Assembly: GCA_032718475.1 (NCBI GenBank)
Contig: JAUCBJ010000365.1
Location: forward strand, 1 to 64,000
Length of the DNA: 64,000 nt
From: Nemertoderma westbladi
Taxonomy: Eukaryota; Xenacoelomorpha; Nemertodermatida; Nemertodermatidae
Direction of reading: 5' to 3'
Numbering within the stretch: the first letter of the stretch is position 1; each line of letters begins with the position of its first letter. A program made the translations under genes and the position numbers. Positions 13,967-24,700 of the stretch are shown piece by piece. The notes under the pieces are model-generated. The model was not told where the DNA came from, searched no databases, and saw only the letters and a list, made by a program, of their open reading frames with translations.

Positions 13967-13997
<31 letters not shown>

Positions 13998-16900
13998 ACT
14001 GACTCCCAAACAAAAAGCCCCCCCCTAACAGAATCAAAAGCTAAACTAAATAATCACCTGTCTGGGAACCAATAATTCATGGATCTCTTTTCAATGGATT
14101 TTTCATCATTATTTCCCGTCGCTTCATAACGTTTCGTTAAGGAACTCAAGGCAGCCACTCTATCAGCCGCACCGGGTGGTTTAGGTAACGTATCCGGGTT
14201 AACTGCGTCTCTTTTCTCCGGTTGATCTTCCACATCAACAATCGAACCTTCAACTGACATTTTCTCAAAGTTTTTCCTATGATTCACCATGTATGGTTCT
14301 GTACTTGCTTTCTTAATATTGTTTGGATCAACTTCACTTGGAACTTCTGTTTGCGCTCTATCCATAGACACTGAAACAAACAAAGGGCAGCGATGAATAT
14401 GAAATATGAAAAATATGAACCCACGGGTGGTTTTTGTTATAACTCTTAAACAAACCAGTTTATAATCTGAAAGTTTAAAACTTTTCCTCAAAATATTTTG
14501 TCTTTCTAATATTGCAAACTGTTCTTAAAAATATTTGGCAATTTTCGAACTAAAGCACCATTTTAAGGAGTTTTTACCCCCTCCTTAGGTAAAATGTTCA
14601 CATTTTGGTGTTTTATTTCATCTGACGCTCATATGAGGATTTCATATCTTAAAACGGCTTAGCGAGATCTTTTTTAGTTCTCGAGTTATTGCTGTCTTTC
14701 AGTCTAGCAATTTGTCCGTCAAAATTAAAGAAGGCAGACAGACATACTCACCATTAGACCTACACGCATGATTACACCAAACATTTAAACTGACATTAAA
14801 ACGGAAATGAATCACCAACCCAGAATTACAAATTCCACTGTTTTCACATCTAAGAATGGTACTCATTACAGATTACTCATGTGTGACTCTGATAATTATT
14901 TTTGATACTCTGTTTAAAAAATCTACATTTTGATAAACTGCAATCGTGGCAACAGCTAATAGGTTTTCAGGAAATAAATCTTAAAATATTGACCAATAAT
15001 AACAAAAATTTAATATTTATGTTTATTATTATTATTTTTGTTATGTTATTATTATTTATATATTATGGTTTTGTTCAGTGTTGTACACCTTTAATTACGT
15101 TACATTAACTGTTCAACTCCAATTCATTTATTTTAAATAATATTCGTGTCTATTTCAGAGAAAATAGACTTGCAGCAGATGGTTGATTTTTTATTCTATG
15201 AGATACGGAATTTTATGGGCTTTCTGAATATCGAAACCATCTTTAATATCTTCTCTATCGGTTGAAATGTTATGAGGGATTACTATTACTACTACTAGGT
15301 CGAGCGATCTCGAACAGTGGAAATGAGATCCTTCCAGGCTTCCCGATTCTCCATAGTTGTCGCAATTTCGTTTCTCCTAAGTTCAGTATCCCTTTCAAGT
15401 TGACCTATATATGTTATGGCCGGTCGTCCACGACTAAGCTTTCCATGAGTTGGTTGCCAGAAAAGTAGATCTGGTATGACCTCGTCTTTACTTCGCCAGC
15501 AGTGCCCACTGAATCTTAATCTGCGTTCATGGAGGGTGGTTGATAGAGGTGGTAGTGTACCTGTGGTAGTGGTAGTGTATTTGTCATGTGTTGTTTCCTT
15601 GTGTAGCAACCATCAATTCGTTGTTCAAGAGATTTCGTCATTGTCCAGGTCTCACCCCCGTAAAAGGTACACTTTCCACTGTAGCTCGAAAGAACTTAGT
15701 CTTCAGGTGCCTGGAGTGATCTGATTTCCAGATGGTATCCATTTTTGATAGAGCTACCCATGCCTTTGCTTTCCTAACTTCTTCAGGTGCCTGGAGTGAT
15801 CTGATTTCCAGATGGTATCCATTTTTGATAGAGCTACCCATGCCTTTGCTTTCCTAACTTCTTCAGGTGCCTGGAGTGATCTGATTGCCAGATGGTATCC
15901 ATTTTTGATAGAGCTACCCATGCCTTTGCTTTCGTAACTTCCAGGTATTTTTTGCTACTCTCTATCCATGACCCAAGGTACTGGAGGTCCTTCACCCTTC
16001 CTTAGTTGCTTAGTGTCGATTGTTGTCAAGTTTCCATAAACATTAGAAGTCATGAATTCGGTCTTGGTAGCATTTATATGCAATCCAACCTCCTTAGCAG
16101 CCCTCTCCACTTTATTCAGTAGAAGCTGTGCATCTGCTAGCATATTAGAGAGCCGAGCGATGTCATCCACAAAGTCTGTGTCTGTGACTAGTTGCCGGCT
16201 ATCTACTACTTCTGTGCTCTTGACTCTTTGTGGCCGTCCTCATTGCGTAATCCAGTACAATTACGAATAGAAATGGTGCCAGTGTGTCACCTTGCAGTAC
16301 GCCAGCCAAGATTGAGAAGAACTCAGTTTCACCATCTGGTGAGAGTACCTGAGCTTCTCATCGGCATCATTGATGGCATCAAACTGTTGGTTTATAAGCT
16401 CCTGTAGATTAACAGAGTACTGCCCCTGTTCAGAGACTGTCAGTTGGTGGAGGGGTGCCAATATTTACATTGTATTACTTGGTGCATGTGAACCTTATTT
16501 GATAATGTGTTTAAAGGGAATAACTAATTATCTAAATTGCCCCACCATTGCGACTGTGATACCTTGGTATCTTTATGGTGATTTTTGTATTGTACTCACT
16601 ACAGTTTACTCAGGGGTAACTCAGATAATTATTTTTCAATTCTCCGTAACAAAATCTACATTTTCTATTCTGCAATCGAGGCAACATCTAATAGTTTTCT
16701 CAAAATTAATCTTAAAATTTTGACCAATAATAATAAAAATTCAATATATATTATTTCAATGCCATTATAATAATAGCGGGGTTTGTTTGGGAACCTTCCA
16801 TGCTTTCCCTTTTCAGCAATTTTCGGCAATTACACCTACATTTCCTTCCCTTCCAGAGAAGGAATAAGCCTAAGTTTCGTCAGGAGTTCTTTTTGCTATT

Positions 16901-17072
16901 AACAAATACACCAACATTGGGGGGCAGCTTCTTCTAAGATGTGCAACAACATTAAAATTTAAACTCTAAATTTTGATAATATCTTTATACCTTAATAATG
17001 GAATAGTTAATCAGATAAATGTTATTTCCTACCTGAGAAGAGGAAAAGGCCCACAAGACTGGTGAAATCCAT
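10696..17072 (-). CDS. Secreted HExxH metalloprotease-like protein with ShK and FN3 domains, copy A (frameshifted)
   Basis: Eight exons on the minus strand: 17033-17072 (signal peptide MDFTSLVGLFLFS), 14058-14370 (linker with KRD and KRY dibasic sites), 13468-13666, 12775-12890, 12313-12531 (HELGHGIH), 11909-12135 (NEWMAENMM, probable third zinc ligand), 11308-11577 (six-Cys ShK motif and start of FN3) and 10696-11001 (rest of FN3, stop TAA). Splice sites are GT-AG and phases match copies B and C. Exon 3 is 199 nt instead of 195: relative to its paralogues it has five extra bases after AAAGCC and lacks one G in ATGATGTTAG. Frame is lost and an in-frame TGA follows, so as read A should not give a full product unless a different donor is used. 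Without the lesion the product would be about 561 residues. Exon 5 ends A|GTAAG where the paralogues have G|GTAAG. Substrate unknown. Confidence 0.8.
13056..13498 (-). repeat. 44-bp minisatellite at exon 3 donor, copy A (about 10 units)
   Basis: Read on the gene strand, each unit contains TTACATTACTTGGTTCATGA, then TGTTAGATAG and GTAGGTTATACTTG. It is therefore a copy of the last 11 or so codons of exon 3 plus the 5' splice site and start of intron 3. The array directly abuts the exon. Equivalent arrays sit at the same place in B and C. Confidence 0.95.
13753..13997. mobile_element. G-run/C-run bounded repeat element in intron 2 of copy A
   Basis: The element begins with 22 G (13753-13774), has a body of about 190 bp (GACTTTCGACGCAATAAAAA then CCACTGTAACCTGCTCC) and ends in 31 C (13967-13997). 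Related bodies occur at 17328, 24565-24801 and 29569. The body resembles the dispersed CTAACCAAAACAATAAAC repeat in the opposite orientation. Confidence 0.75.
15287..16420 (-). pseudogene. Decayed LINE reverse transcriptase fragment in intron 1 of copy A
   Basis: The minus strand encodes, in broken frames and order, SPDGETEFFSILAG and LQGDTLAP (palm, 16270-16350), KVERAAKEVGLHINATKTEF (16050-16110), KAKAWVALSKMDTIWKSD (15720-15940) and LRFSGHCWRSKDEVIP (15470-15525) with a C-terminal tail to 15297. The order matches the plus-strand fragment at 53330-54300, so both belong to one non-LTR family. Endonuclease and N-terminus are missing. The KAKAWVALSKMDTIWKSD segment is triplicated with an 80-bp period. 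I have not assigned a clade. Confidence 0.85.
15701..15940. repeat. 80-bp tandem triplication inside the LINE fragment
   Basis: Three near-identical units begin with CTTCAGGTGCCTGGAGTGAT at 15701, 15781 and 15861. They duplicate one segment of LINE coding sequence, so the duplication came after insertion or occurred in this copy. 80 is not a multiple of 3, so it breaks frame. Confidence 0.9.
16421..17032. other. Remainder of copy A intron 1, no gene
   Basis: AT-rich intronic sequence between the LINE fragment and exon 1. A stretch near 16590-16740 (ACAAAATCTACATTTT, TTGACCAATAATAA) repeats one at 14910-15010, on the other side of the LINE fragment. No coding sequence is supported. Confidence 0.5.
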
Positions 17073-17148
17073 CTTCCTAAATCGTCGTCCAAGTTATTAG
17101 ATATTTATCAATTCTGAAAATATTAATCCCAAACCTGACTAGTTCTAT

Positions 17149-17157
17149 CTATATATA
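17149..17157 (-). promoter_or_regulatory. TATA box of copy A
   Basis: TATATATAG on the minus strand lies about 80 bp upstream of the copy A start codon. The same motif at nearly the same distance precedes copy B (27326-27334), which supports it as the core promoter. Transcription would start near 17125, leaving a 5' untranslated region of about 50 nt. Confidence 0.7.
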
Positions 17158-17327
17158 CGAAACAAGATGAGCTATTAATTTTTACTACAGTGAATTAATG
17201 AGGGTTTTTGAACAGCAGGGCTGCGGCTTAAAACATTTTTGAGACCGAGAACTAATAGCAGGGGTTATGAGTTTCTAATTCTAATCGATATACAATTACT
17301 CAGACACACAGAACCACTTATCAAGAT

Positions 17328-17540
17328 GGGGGGGGGGGGGGGGGGGGGGTGGACTTTCAACGCAATCAAAATTCATCCCTCCCCTGGAGAAAATCAACGC
17401 AAGTAACAGCTGATTACTCACAAAAATATAACTGTAAACGGTTGTATTGACTTTCGTTTATTGTTTTGGTTAGAATAACGTCCCACTGTAATCTGCTTAA
17501 TTTCCTAAATTTGTACTTTAATTTGATACTAAATATTAAT
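17328..17540. mobile_element. G-run bounded repeat element, truncated, upstream of copy A
   Basis: A run of 22 G is followed by a body starting GACTTTCAACGCAATCAAAA and continuing to CCACTGTAATCTGC, matching the element at 13753. There is no terminal C-run here. The body degrades near 17520. Confidence 0.6.
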
Positions 17541-17771
17541 TACTGTAAAGTACTTTGCAACAAGTATGTATGTAGTTACATGTACATTATAAGTGATAGA
17601 AACTGCACAAATTATATTAGTTGCTGTATAAATAAATGTAAAATGACGTGGCGTTTAGAGCCATGTTATAATAATATAGCTAGGCCCTACTGGTTATTAA
17701 TAGCTATACCCCGCCTACCGGTAGGTAATGCAGTAGGCCCATCTGGCTGTCAGGCAAATTTCCACCTATTT

Positions 17772-17852
17772 TTTACGTGGTATCCAATGACGGCGTTAAG
17801 TAATGTCCCCTTAGTGGACATTACTTAACGCCGTCATGGGTTACCACGTAAA
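17772..17852. repeat. 37-bp-arm hairpin with 7-nt loop
   Basis: TTTACGTGGTA, then ATGACGGCGTTAAGTAATGT, is followed after CCTTAGT by its reverse complement ending CCACGTAAA. I count two mismatches in 37 bp of stem. No flanking gene uses it. It could be a small foldback element or the end-to-end remnant of a palindromic transposon. Confidence 0.85.
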
Positions 17853-20320
17853 CAATAACACCAAATACAATACTAAATGTACAGGCCAATACAATGCTGT
17901 ATTGTCCTCTAAAGTTGTAAAGTGCTAAATAACAACTCGCTGTTAATAATAACGTCGTTGAGTAATGTTACAATTTTGGAATAAAATAATTAACTTTGAT
18001 CAAATTATATAAGGTAATTAATTATTTAATTGTTTTAAATTATTCAATTATTACTAATTAATGGGGTGCCATATTTTTGGGTACAAATGAACCATGTTGG
18101 GTATATTGACATTAAAACAAATAAATAAATATTTTACAATATCGTCATGGCAGATGCGTTAATACATTTTATACATTGAATAACATTTAACAGAACTTGT
18201 ATACTGTAAAGTACGCTTTACAATGGGTACAATTTGCGGTAACGAAATTAACATTAACATCAGTAATTAATTACTTATAATTTGTACCGTTTTCTTGTAT
18301 GTATTAGTTGTGTACATGTAATATAATGTTAGACAGAATAATATGTTGTTATCTATATCATGTTAATGGGAAATTTAATATTATTCTTTAGAAATAGTAT
18401 TAATATGTTTATAGAGAATTGAATCTAAGTGATTGACATGTTTTGTGATTTAGTTATCTTATACATTACCACGAGAAAATTACTTAGTCGCCACATTAAT
18501 TATTGCTTAAAATTACACCAAATCATAACTCAGTGTTTCCAATAGTTATACCAATAATAATTTAAAAATAGTATAAAATATATCCATCATTGGTACTTGG
18601 GCGTGTAACTTGAGATAATTCTATGCTTTGCGATGGCGCTTTTGTAACTTACACAATTTTACTAACAAACAATTTGTACAACTTTAAAACTTTCACTCCA
18701 ATTTGGCCAGTATCGAAATATCAAGTCGATTGATTCTCCCAATATAATTCCTGACAATAATACGGGCTTACTAACAGTTCTGTTCAGGGTGTCGTGCCCA
18801 AGATATCAAACTTATAGGCAATCACAACATTAGGCTAAGAGAGATCACAGTGGTTATGTCCTTTGGGGACATGGATTCTAAACTCTGGCTGCAATACACT
18901 GTTTGACACAAACTGCTGACGATTGGGTAATTTTGTTTATGAATAACGTTAATGCTACAGCTCACACATGTTGGGGCTACAAAATAATATAGGCAGGCTA
19001 TTTCATACATACCAGTGCAATTAACCAGAAGGCTACTCAACCCACTAGAACCCGTCACTGTTGATGTGAAGAACAAACAGTTCGACGTTATCCAATATTA
19101 ATATGCCTCCAAATATCTTGATATAGTTTTATAACATAAACAATAATTACACAAATTGCAATACAGAAGAAGCCGACCGGTAGGCCGGTAAGCATCAGTT
19201 AATCAAGAGTCAGCACAATACTGACATGCAGTCAACATGCAGTCAGTGCATCCAGTCTACAGTTTCTGTCGCCATAGGTTCGTCCTGTACTTCACCACTA
19301 ACCTTTGTACTGAAGACCGTCTCCTCTCTCTCTCTCTGAGAATCCTCTCCGAAGGGCCCGCACAGAACCAGCCCACTCTAGTTCGACCATCATATGTTTG
19401 CAAAGGCTGGGGATTTGCAGGTCGTTTCTCCAAGACAAGAACAATTCGGACACAAACAAAAGTTGTGTTTTTATATTAATTTTACTTGAATTACTTTTAT
19501 TATTGATGACGACGATCTGGTTCTACATTGTGATTAGGGTTAAGATTGATGAGTTTGGTGGACAAGGTCAGGTTCAGGGAATATACTATTGGTGAAAGTG
19601 AGAATGTTTTAATGACTCAGACTCAGGAATTACTGTAGGCTTCACTAAATCAGAGACAATCAAAAAGTGAGGTTGAAAAATCGAGGGTTGTTAGAATTCA
19701 TAATAATAATAATCGTGTGGCCGGTAACCTGCCACATAAGCCAACTCATTAACAAAGAGCTGCTTGACTGGCGCAATTACTTTTTTTTACTTTCAGTTTG
19801 GAACTGGCCATCAGTATACTGATTGATGGGTAGCACACGGTGAATAAGTGCACATACAATTTAGATCAACTGCGTAAATAAGTAAATGTGCCCAAAGTAT
19901 CGCGATATAAACAAATGTATCCGTATATGGATATTGATAATAGATCAATACACATATCTAACAGATAATACAACAATCTGGGCATACATAGAAAATCTTA
20001 CAATACGAACACATAGAGGTAAGCTATAAAGCATAAGATCAGATTACATATCAAACTATATTGCGCTGAGCTTATTTGAGAATATGAGTATCAAAATGAG
20101 AGTATTATCCACAGTGTCAATATGGTATTCTCAGTATCTACATATATACATGCAAGGTCAACACAGAGTATTAGAGAACACAAAAAACGGGTCTCTGAAG
20201 TTGTGGCGCCTACATGGTGATTATGATCTCTTAAAACCATAATAATTAAGGGGCTGTAAGTTTCTACGGGAGCATGATGATGCCAGTGTGGGTGCCACTA
20301 TGCCACTCTCACTGTTAGAT
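17853..20320. other. Intergenic region, mostly unrecognised
   Basis: AT-rich sequence with no supported gene. The stretch 19505-19625 (GATCTGGTTCTACATTGTGA, ATACTATTGGTGAAAGTGAG) recurs in inverted orientation at 54715-54835, so it is a dispersed repeat of unknown class. Short frames of 65-84 codons here show no domain. Confidence 0.5.
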
Positions 20321-21220
20321 GGCAGGGGTACTGAGCTGGTTCCGGTGATTGGAGGGGCGCCCAGTGGTGGTACATTCACCAGTAGCGTCAGCAACTACGG
20401 GAGTAGGAAGAGTGGGCGTAGAGGTGGGATGATGCTCATCATCATCCTCATCCGAAGAATCTGGAGGACATTCAGGGGGTGGATCGTGGTATGGCACATA
20501 GTAGCATTCTGACTGAAGGTCGCGGTAGGCATGGGCTGGGCATGTAGCTGATGTCCAGCAAATTTCCAGACATGGCACCACTGCCCATCCAGTGTTGTTA
20601 TTGTTATAATGTAACGAGGACCACCCATTGTTTTGTTGCCATCTGTGTATAGGTTGACAAGATCACCAATGCGGAGGGTGTCTTGTGGGGGGTTATGACT
20701 GGGTGGTGGAGCTTGGACTGTTCGATTGACTGGGTGATTAGCTGATCGAACCTGCTGTTGTTGATCAATGAGGGCAGTGTCATTGATGGGAATCTGTTCC
20801 CCAGTGAACTGATCCCAGTGTGATATAATTTCGCAAGAGGCTAGTCCATACGAGCGGATATGGGCATTCAGGTTAGCCACAGCAAAAACAACAGTGAGGG
20901 GTGAGAAGGGTCCACAAGTGGGTTGTAAGCGTAATAATTATTCTTCTAGTTCATGCATTGCATGATTAGCTACAGGGTTTTTATTAACATTTTTGGGGCG
21001 ACCAATATCAAGGAGAAAATGGTGATGTGCAAGACTAGCATTGTTAGAAAAGGCTCGGAATACAGGTGCAGGGTCGAGTTGGATAGTGGCAGGTGGACCA
21101 TCGAGGGGATTCAGGCCGATAGAGCAAGTAATTCATCACAAAGTGTATCACAGCGCTCATCAGGGATGCTTGCATGCAGCTGTAAATGATGATAGTTTCT
21201 GACAGACTGTCTGGCACTGC
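20320..21220 (-). pseudogene. Ty3/gypsy-like integrase C-terminal remnant
   Basis: Minus-strand frames give, in order, an integrase core tail (DGPPATIQLDPAP, ALSNN-like spacer, DIGRPKNVNKNPVA, HAMHELEE; about 20940-21110), then LNAHIRSYGLASCEI (near 20860) and DQFTGEQIPI, and the C-terminal DLVNLYTDGNKTMGGPRYII (near 20620-20680). This order is typical of the last third of LTR-retrotransposon integrases. Frameshifts at about 20500 and 20940 and stops further upstream show it is dead. No LTR or gag is visible beside it. Confidence 0.75.
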
Positions 21221-21229
21221 TTCTGACAG

Positions 21230-21615
21230 ATTTGTGGCACTCTTAATGTGTGTCATGGCTAGGCCAAACTGTGATACTGTGGTAAGGAGGGTGGGAAGAC
21301 GGAGACTAGCTGAGATCTATGATCTTGGTTTGCTATCTGAGAGACTGGAGGGAGCTCATAAGCTGTTATTTAGCCTATAGGAGGCTGCACCAAGCGTTGT
21401 CCTCTTAGTGAATAGCACAAATACCATAATTCTGACAGTACACATGGATTCAAAACAGCAGGAAATAACTTGTGCTAACATTAAATGGTGGGATGTACTG
21501 GTAAGTCATGTGAATGAATTCTGCTACATTGGATCATGGGTTCGGAGGTCTGGTGAAGATCTCCGAATTCGCACAGGAAGGCCCGTTCTACTATTTCCGG
21601 TTGGAATTGACTAAA
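21230..21615 (+). pseudogene. LINE reverse transcriptase fragment
   Basis: Translation in two frames gives YDLGLLSERLEGAHKLLFSL, VVLLVNSTNTIILTV and VNEFCYIGSWVRRSGEDLRI. This is colinear with the plus-strand fragment at 60874-62053 (FADDLGVLSESLEGAQRLL, VDDFCYLGSWIQKSDEDLRI). The catalytic FADD has decayed to IYDLG-like sequence. It abuts the opposite-strand integrase remnant. Confidence 0.75.
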
Positions 21616-21650
21616 TAACATTATTGACAAAACCGTAAGAGTGAAGATAA

Positions 21651-21656
21651 TTTATT
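21651..21656 (-). terminator. Candidate polyadenylation signal of copy B
   Basis: AATAAA on the minus strand about 100 nt after the copy B stop codon. The matching position downstream of copy A has no exact hexamer. Confidence 0.45.
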
Positions 21657-21754
21657 ATATTTAGCTTTATAATGTGTACAGGTACCATTTGTAAACAATC
21701 CGATCACCATAAATGTAACAAACAATGTGAAGCATTCTGATCTAATTTCTATGG

Positions 21755-24700
21755 TTACAGTTCCATGGCAGTTGCTGAACCGGAAGTAAGAATGGTTGCT
21801 TCGGGAAGGATGTCAGACATGTTGGGTTTACAGGAACAACTTCCAGCCACGGTAAATAGAGTAGAATCGGTGTATTCTCCGCAAGTAGACATATGGCAGG
21901 CCCGGACACTGGCTATATAAGAAGTGCCATTGGGAAGGTCCCTGATAATAGCCTCTGGAGTGGAGACAGTCCAACCATATTGAAAGGAAGAACTTTCGTC
22001 TTTGATGAGTAGTTGGTAGGTATTTGGGAGGTCACCATTATGTCCAGGTGCCCAGTTCACCTAAAATAACATACGATGAACAAAATATATAATTCTTCAA
22101 TCATTCTGTATATTAAAATATACATCCACATATAAAAGGATTAAAAATTAGACAAATTTTAACCCATATATATTTTAAAATATGCTGAGTTGGAAGTTAT
22201 ACCTTGATATTTCCATCAGCGAGAGCTATCGCCGACACAGATTTAGGTGGATCCGGTGCGAAATGATGCCAACAGTATCCGCAAGTAGCTCGGCATACCG
22301 AGAACATAAACCCAGGATTATTTCTGCATTCCCCAATATCTTTCCAATATCCACATGCCGAACTTCCATCATCACAAGTTTCTCCCAAAGCAGCTACACT
22401 GGCGGATTCCAAATGGAAGTGATTGAATGTGTACCACATGAACACGTTGTTCTTGCAATGTCCTTTAACCCACTGAAATAAGAAACAAAGGGGTTATAGT
22501 CAAGGAGGAGCTCCATGCAAAATATGTCTGTCACACAGAAAAATAAATAATCAAAATCACAAAATATATAACATAGGAAATCCTGTGAGAGGAAACCAAT
22601 ATATAAACCATGCAGTTGCATCCATAACTTTTCAGTCTAGGACCTATTTTCTTATTTCAGGCAAACCCGTCAAAATATTAGAAAGCATCATATAATAAAT
22701 TGATAATATAATGTTAATTTATGATGGATGTCCTAACGACGTTTTACATTTTAAGTCAATTACTATAAAGTCTAACAGAACTGTATCCAATTATCATACA
22801 TCATGGTCTGGTTTAATAATTTGATTGTTATTGAATGACATGTGATGCATCTGCCTGATACATGTGCTTGTGTCCGCTAATAATATGTGTCCTCTATTCT
22901 TTCAATATTTACGGAGTTTACTGGATATTGTGATTATAATAGAGATTGATAGAGATGTGATAGAGATTATGATTGAGATTATGATATACTGATATAGGGC
23001 CTACTTCAGGGAATTCACGATATTTTTTTCTTGATATACTTACAGTTATATCAGGATCTTCTCTACTTTCAAGCTTTATGATTTCATTTTGACAAGGGAA
23101 GATTTTCTCAGTTAGATCGTAGGCCGCTCTATCATAACTTTTTAACTCATTTCGAGTGTTGACGAAATTCTTGATGCCATCGCAACTTCCATCAGCATTG
23201 CTGGATTCCACGGATTGACCGAAATAGTGCATCATGTTCTCTCCCATCCATTCAGCTGCATTAACAGCACCTTGAAAGTGAAAATAATGACTATTTATAT
23301 ATCGCCCTTTTATGTAGCTCAATATAGGAAAACAGTATGATTCGTTATGGTGGCAAATACCTAATTAACAGTAATTATAATTGACAGTTTGTGTCTCCTA
23401 TAAATTTATTAATGATCACAATCTGACTGAAATAATTTATAAATGCATCACGTTGGATATAGCTAAAGATAGACTATAGATGGAATATACTAAAAGGAGC
23501 CCTAATTTCTTCCAAGAAAACGACCAAGGGAGTATTGATAGTAAAGTTTACCAAATATCTAACTTACCATAACAGTTTACCCAAAGTGACTTCGATGTCT
23601 GCCAAGTATTATCTATATCAGCGTAAAGTTGAGGGTCGCCTCCCATGACACCAATTAGATGAATCCCATGGCCCAGTTCGTGAAGGTAGATGTTATTACC
23701 ATAGTAAGCATCTTCTGTGTAAGGATAATACAGAAGGTTCTCCTCAGCACCGGAACATAGTGGTTCCATCTGCGTTCCTCCCAAACCTGTAAGATATTTA
23801 TAAATATTTTAATGAGACATTGATTCCAACTGGCCATAAATGGACAGTTGATATTAATAGACAATACAGTAGCCCTACTGTATGTATTTCGAATATAATA
23901 GATTAATTTATTACACTGATAATCTGGGTTAGTTAATTACTGTTATAATCGAAGAGCCTTGACTGAAGTATAATTGACGAATTAATACCTCACCTCTAAC
24001 ACCACTATCAGCTCTGTTACGATGTTCAGGCATATCATTAGATGCTTCATCTTTAGACATAATTGCCACTCTCGCCTGAGAGTTATACATTGCGTTTCTG
24101 ATATCTTGTCTGGAAACAATAAATTATCAATTAGCAACAAACTAGTGAAGCAATTAGTTAAAGTGGACAAAACTCCAAAGAAATCTAGCAGATTCACAAT
24201 TCCTATCTAACCATAAGAACAAAGTAACAAACCCAACCTACTTATATAAAATCAGGGACCAGGAAATGATGTAACAAGTATAACCTACCTTAATCTAACA
24301 TCATAAACCAAGTAATGTAACAAGTATAACCTACCTATCTAACATCATGAACCAAGTAATGTAACAGGCTTTCCGAAGTGCCTCATCCGGAACATTTTCC
24401 GAACTGAGTATCGGAATTCCATAGGCGTGAAGGTATTTCTTATAGAAAGGATCCAAATTCATTTCGGCAACAACCGCGTTGGGAGGGGGAGAAACATGAC
24501 GACAGTTGACATTCCTCCAGGCATATCCTCTGAAAGTATTAAAATGTATGTAATTATATAGGTCATTACGCAAAAAAATTAATCCCTCTCCAGAGGAAAG
24601 TTGACGCAAATAACAGCTGATTAACCCCAAAAATAATAAAACTGTAACTTTTTCTATTGAGTTTCGTTTATTATTTTGATAGTTAGAATCATGTGCCACT

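Noticed and set aside
13753-13997. Poly-G and poly-C runs as mere sequencing artefacts
   Set aside because: They recur at the ends of a conserved body at several loci, though exact run lengths may be unreliable.
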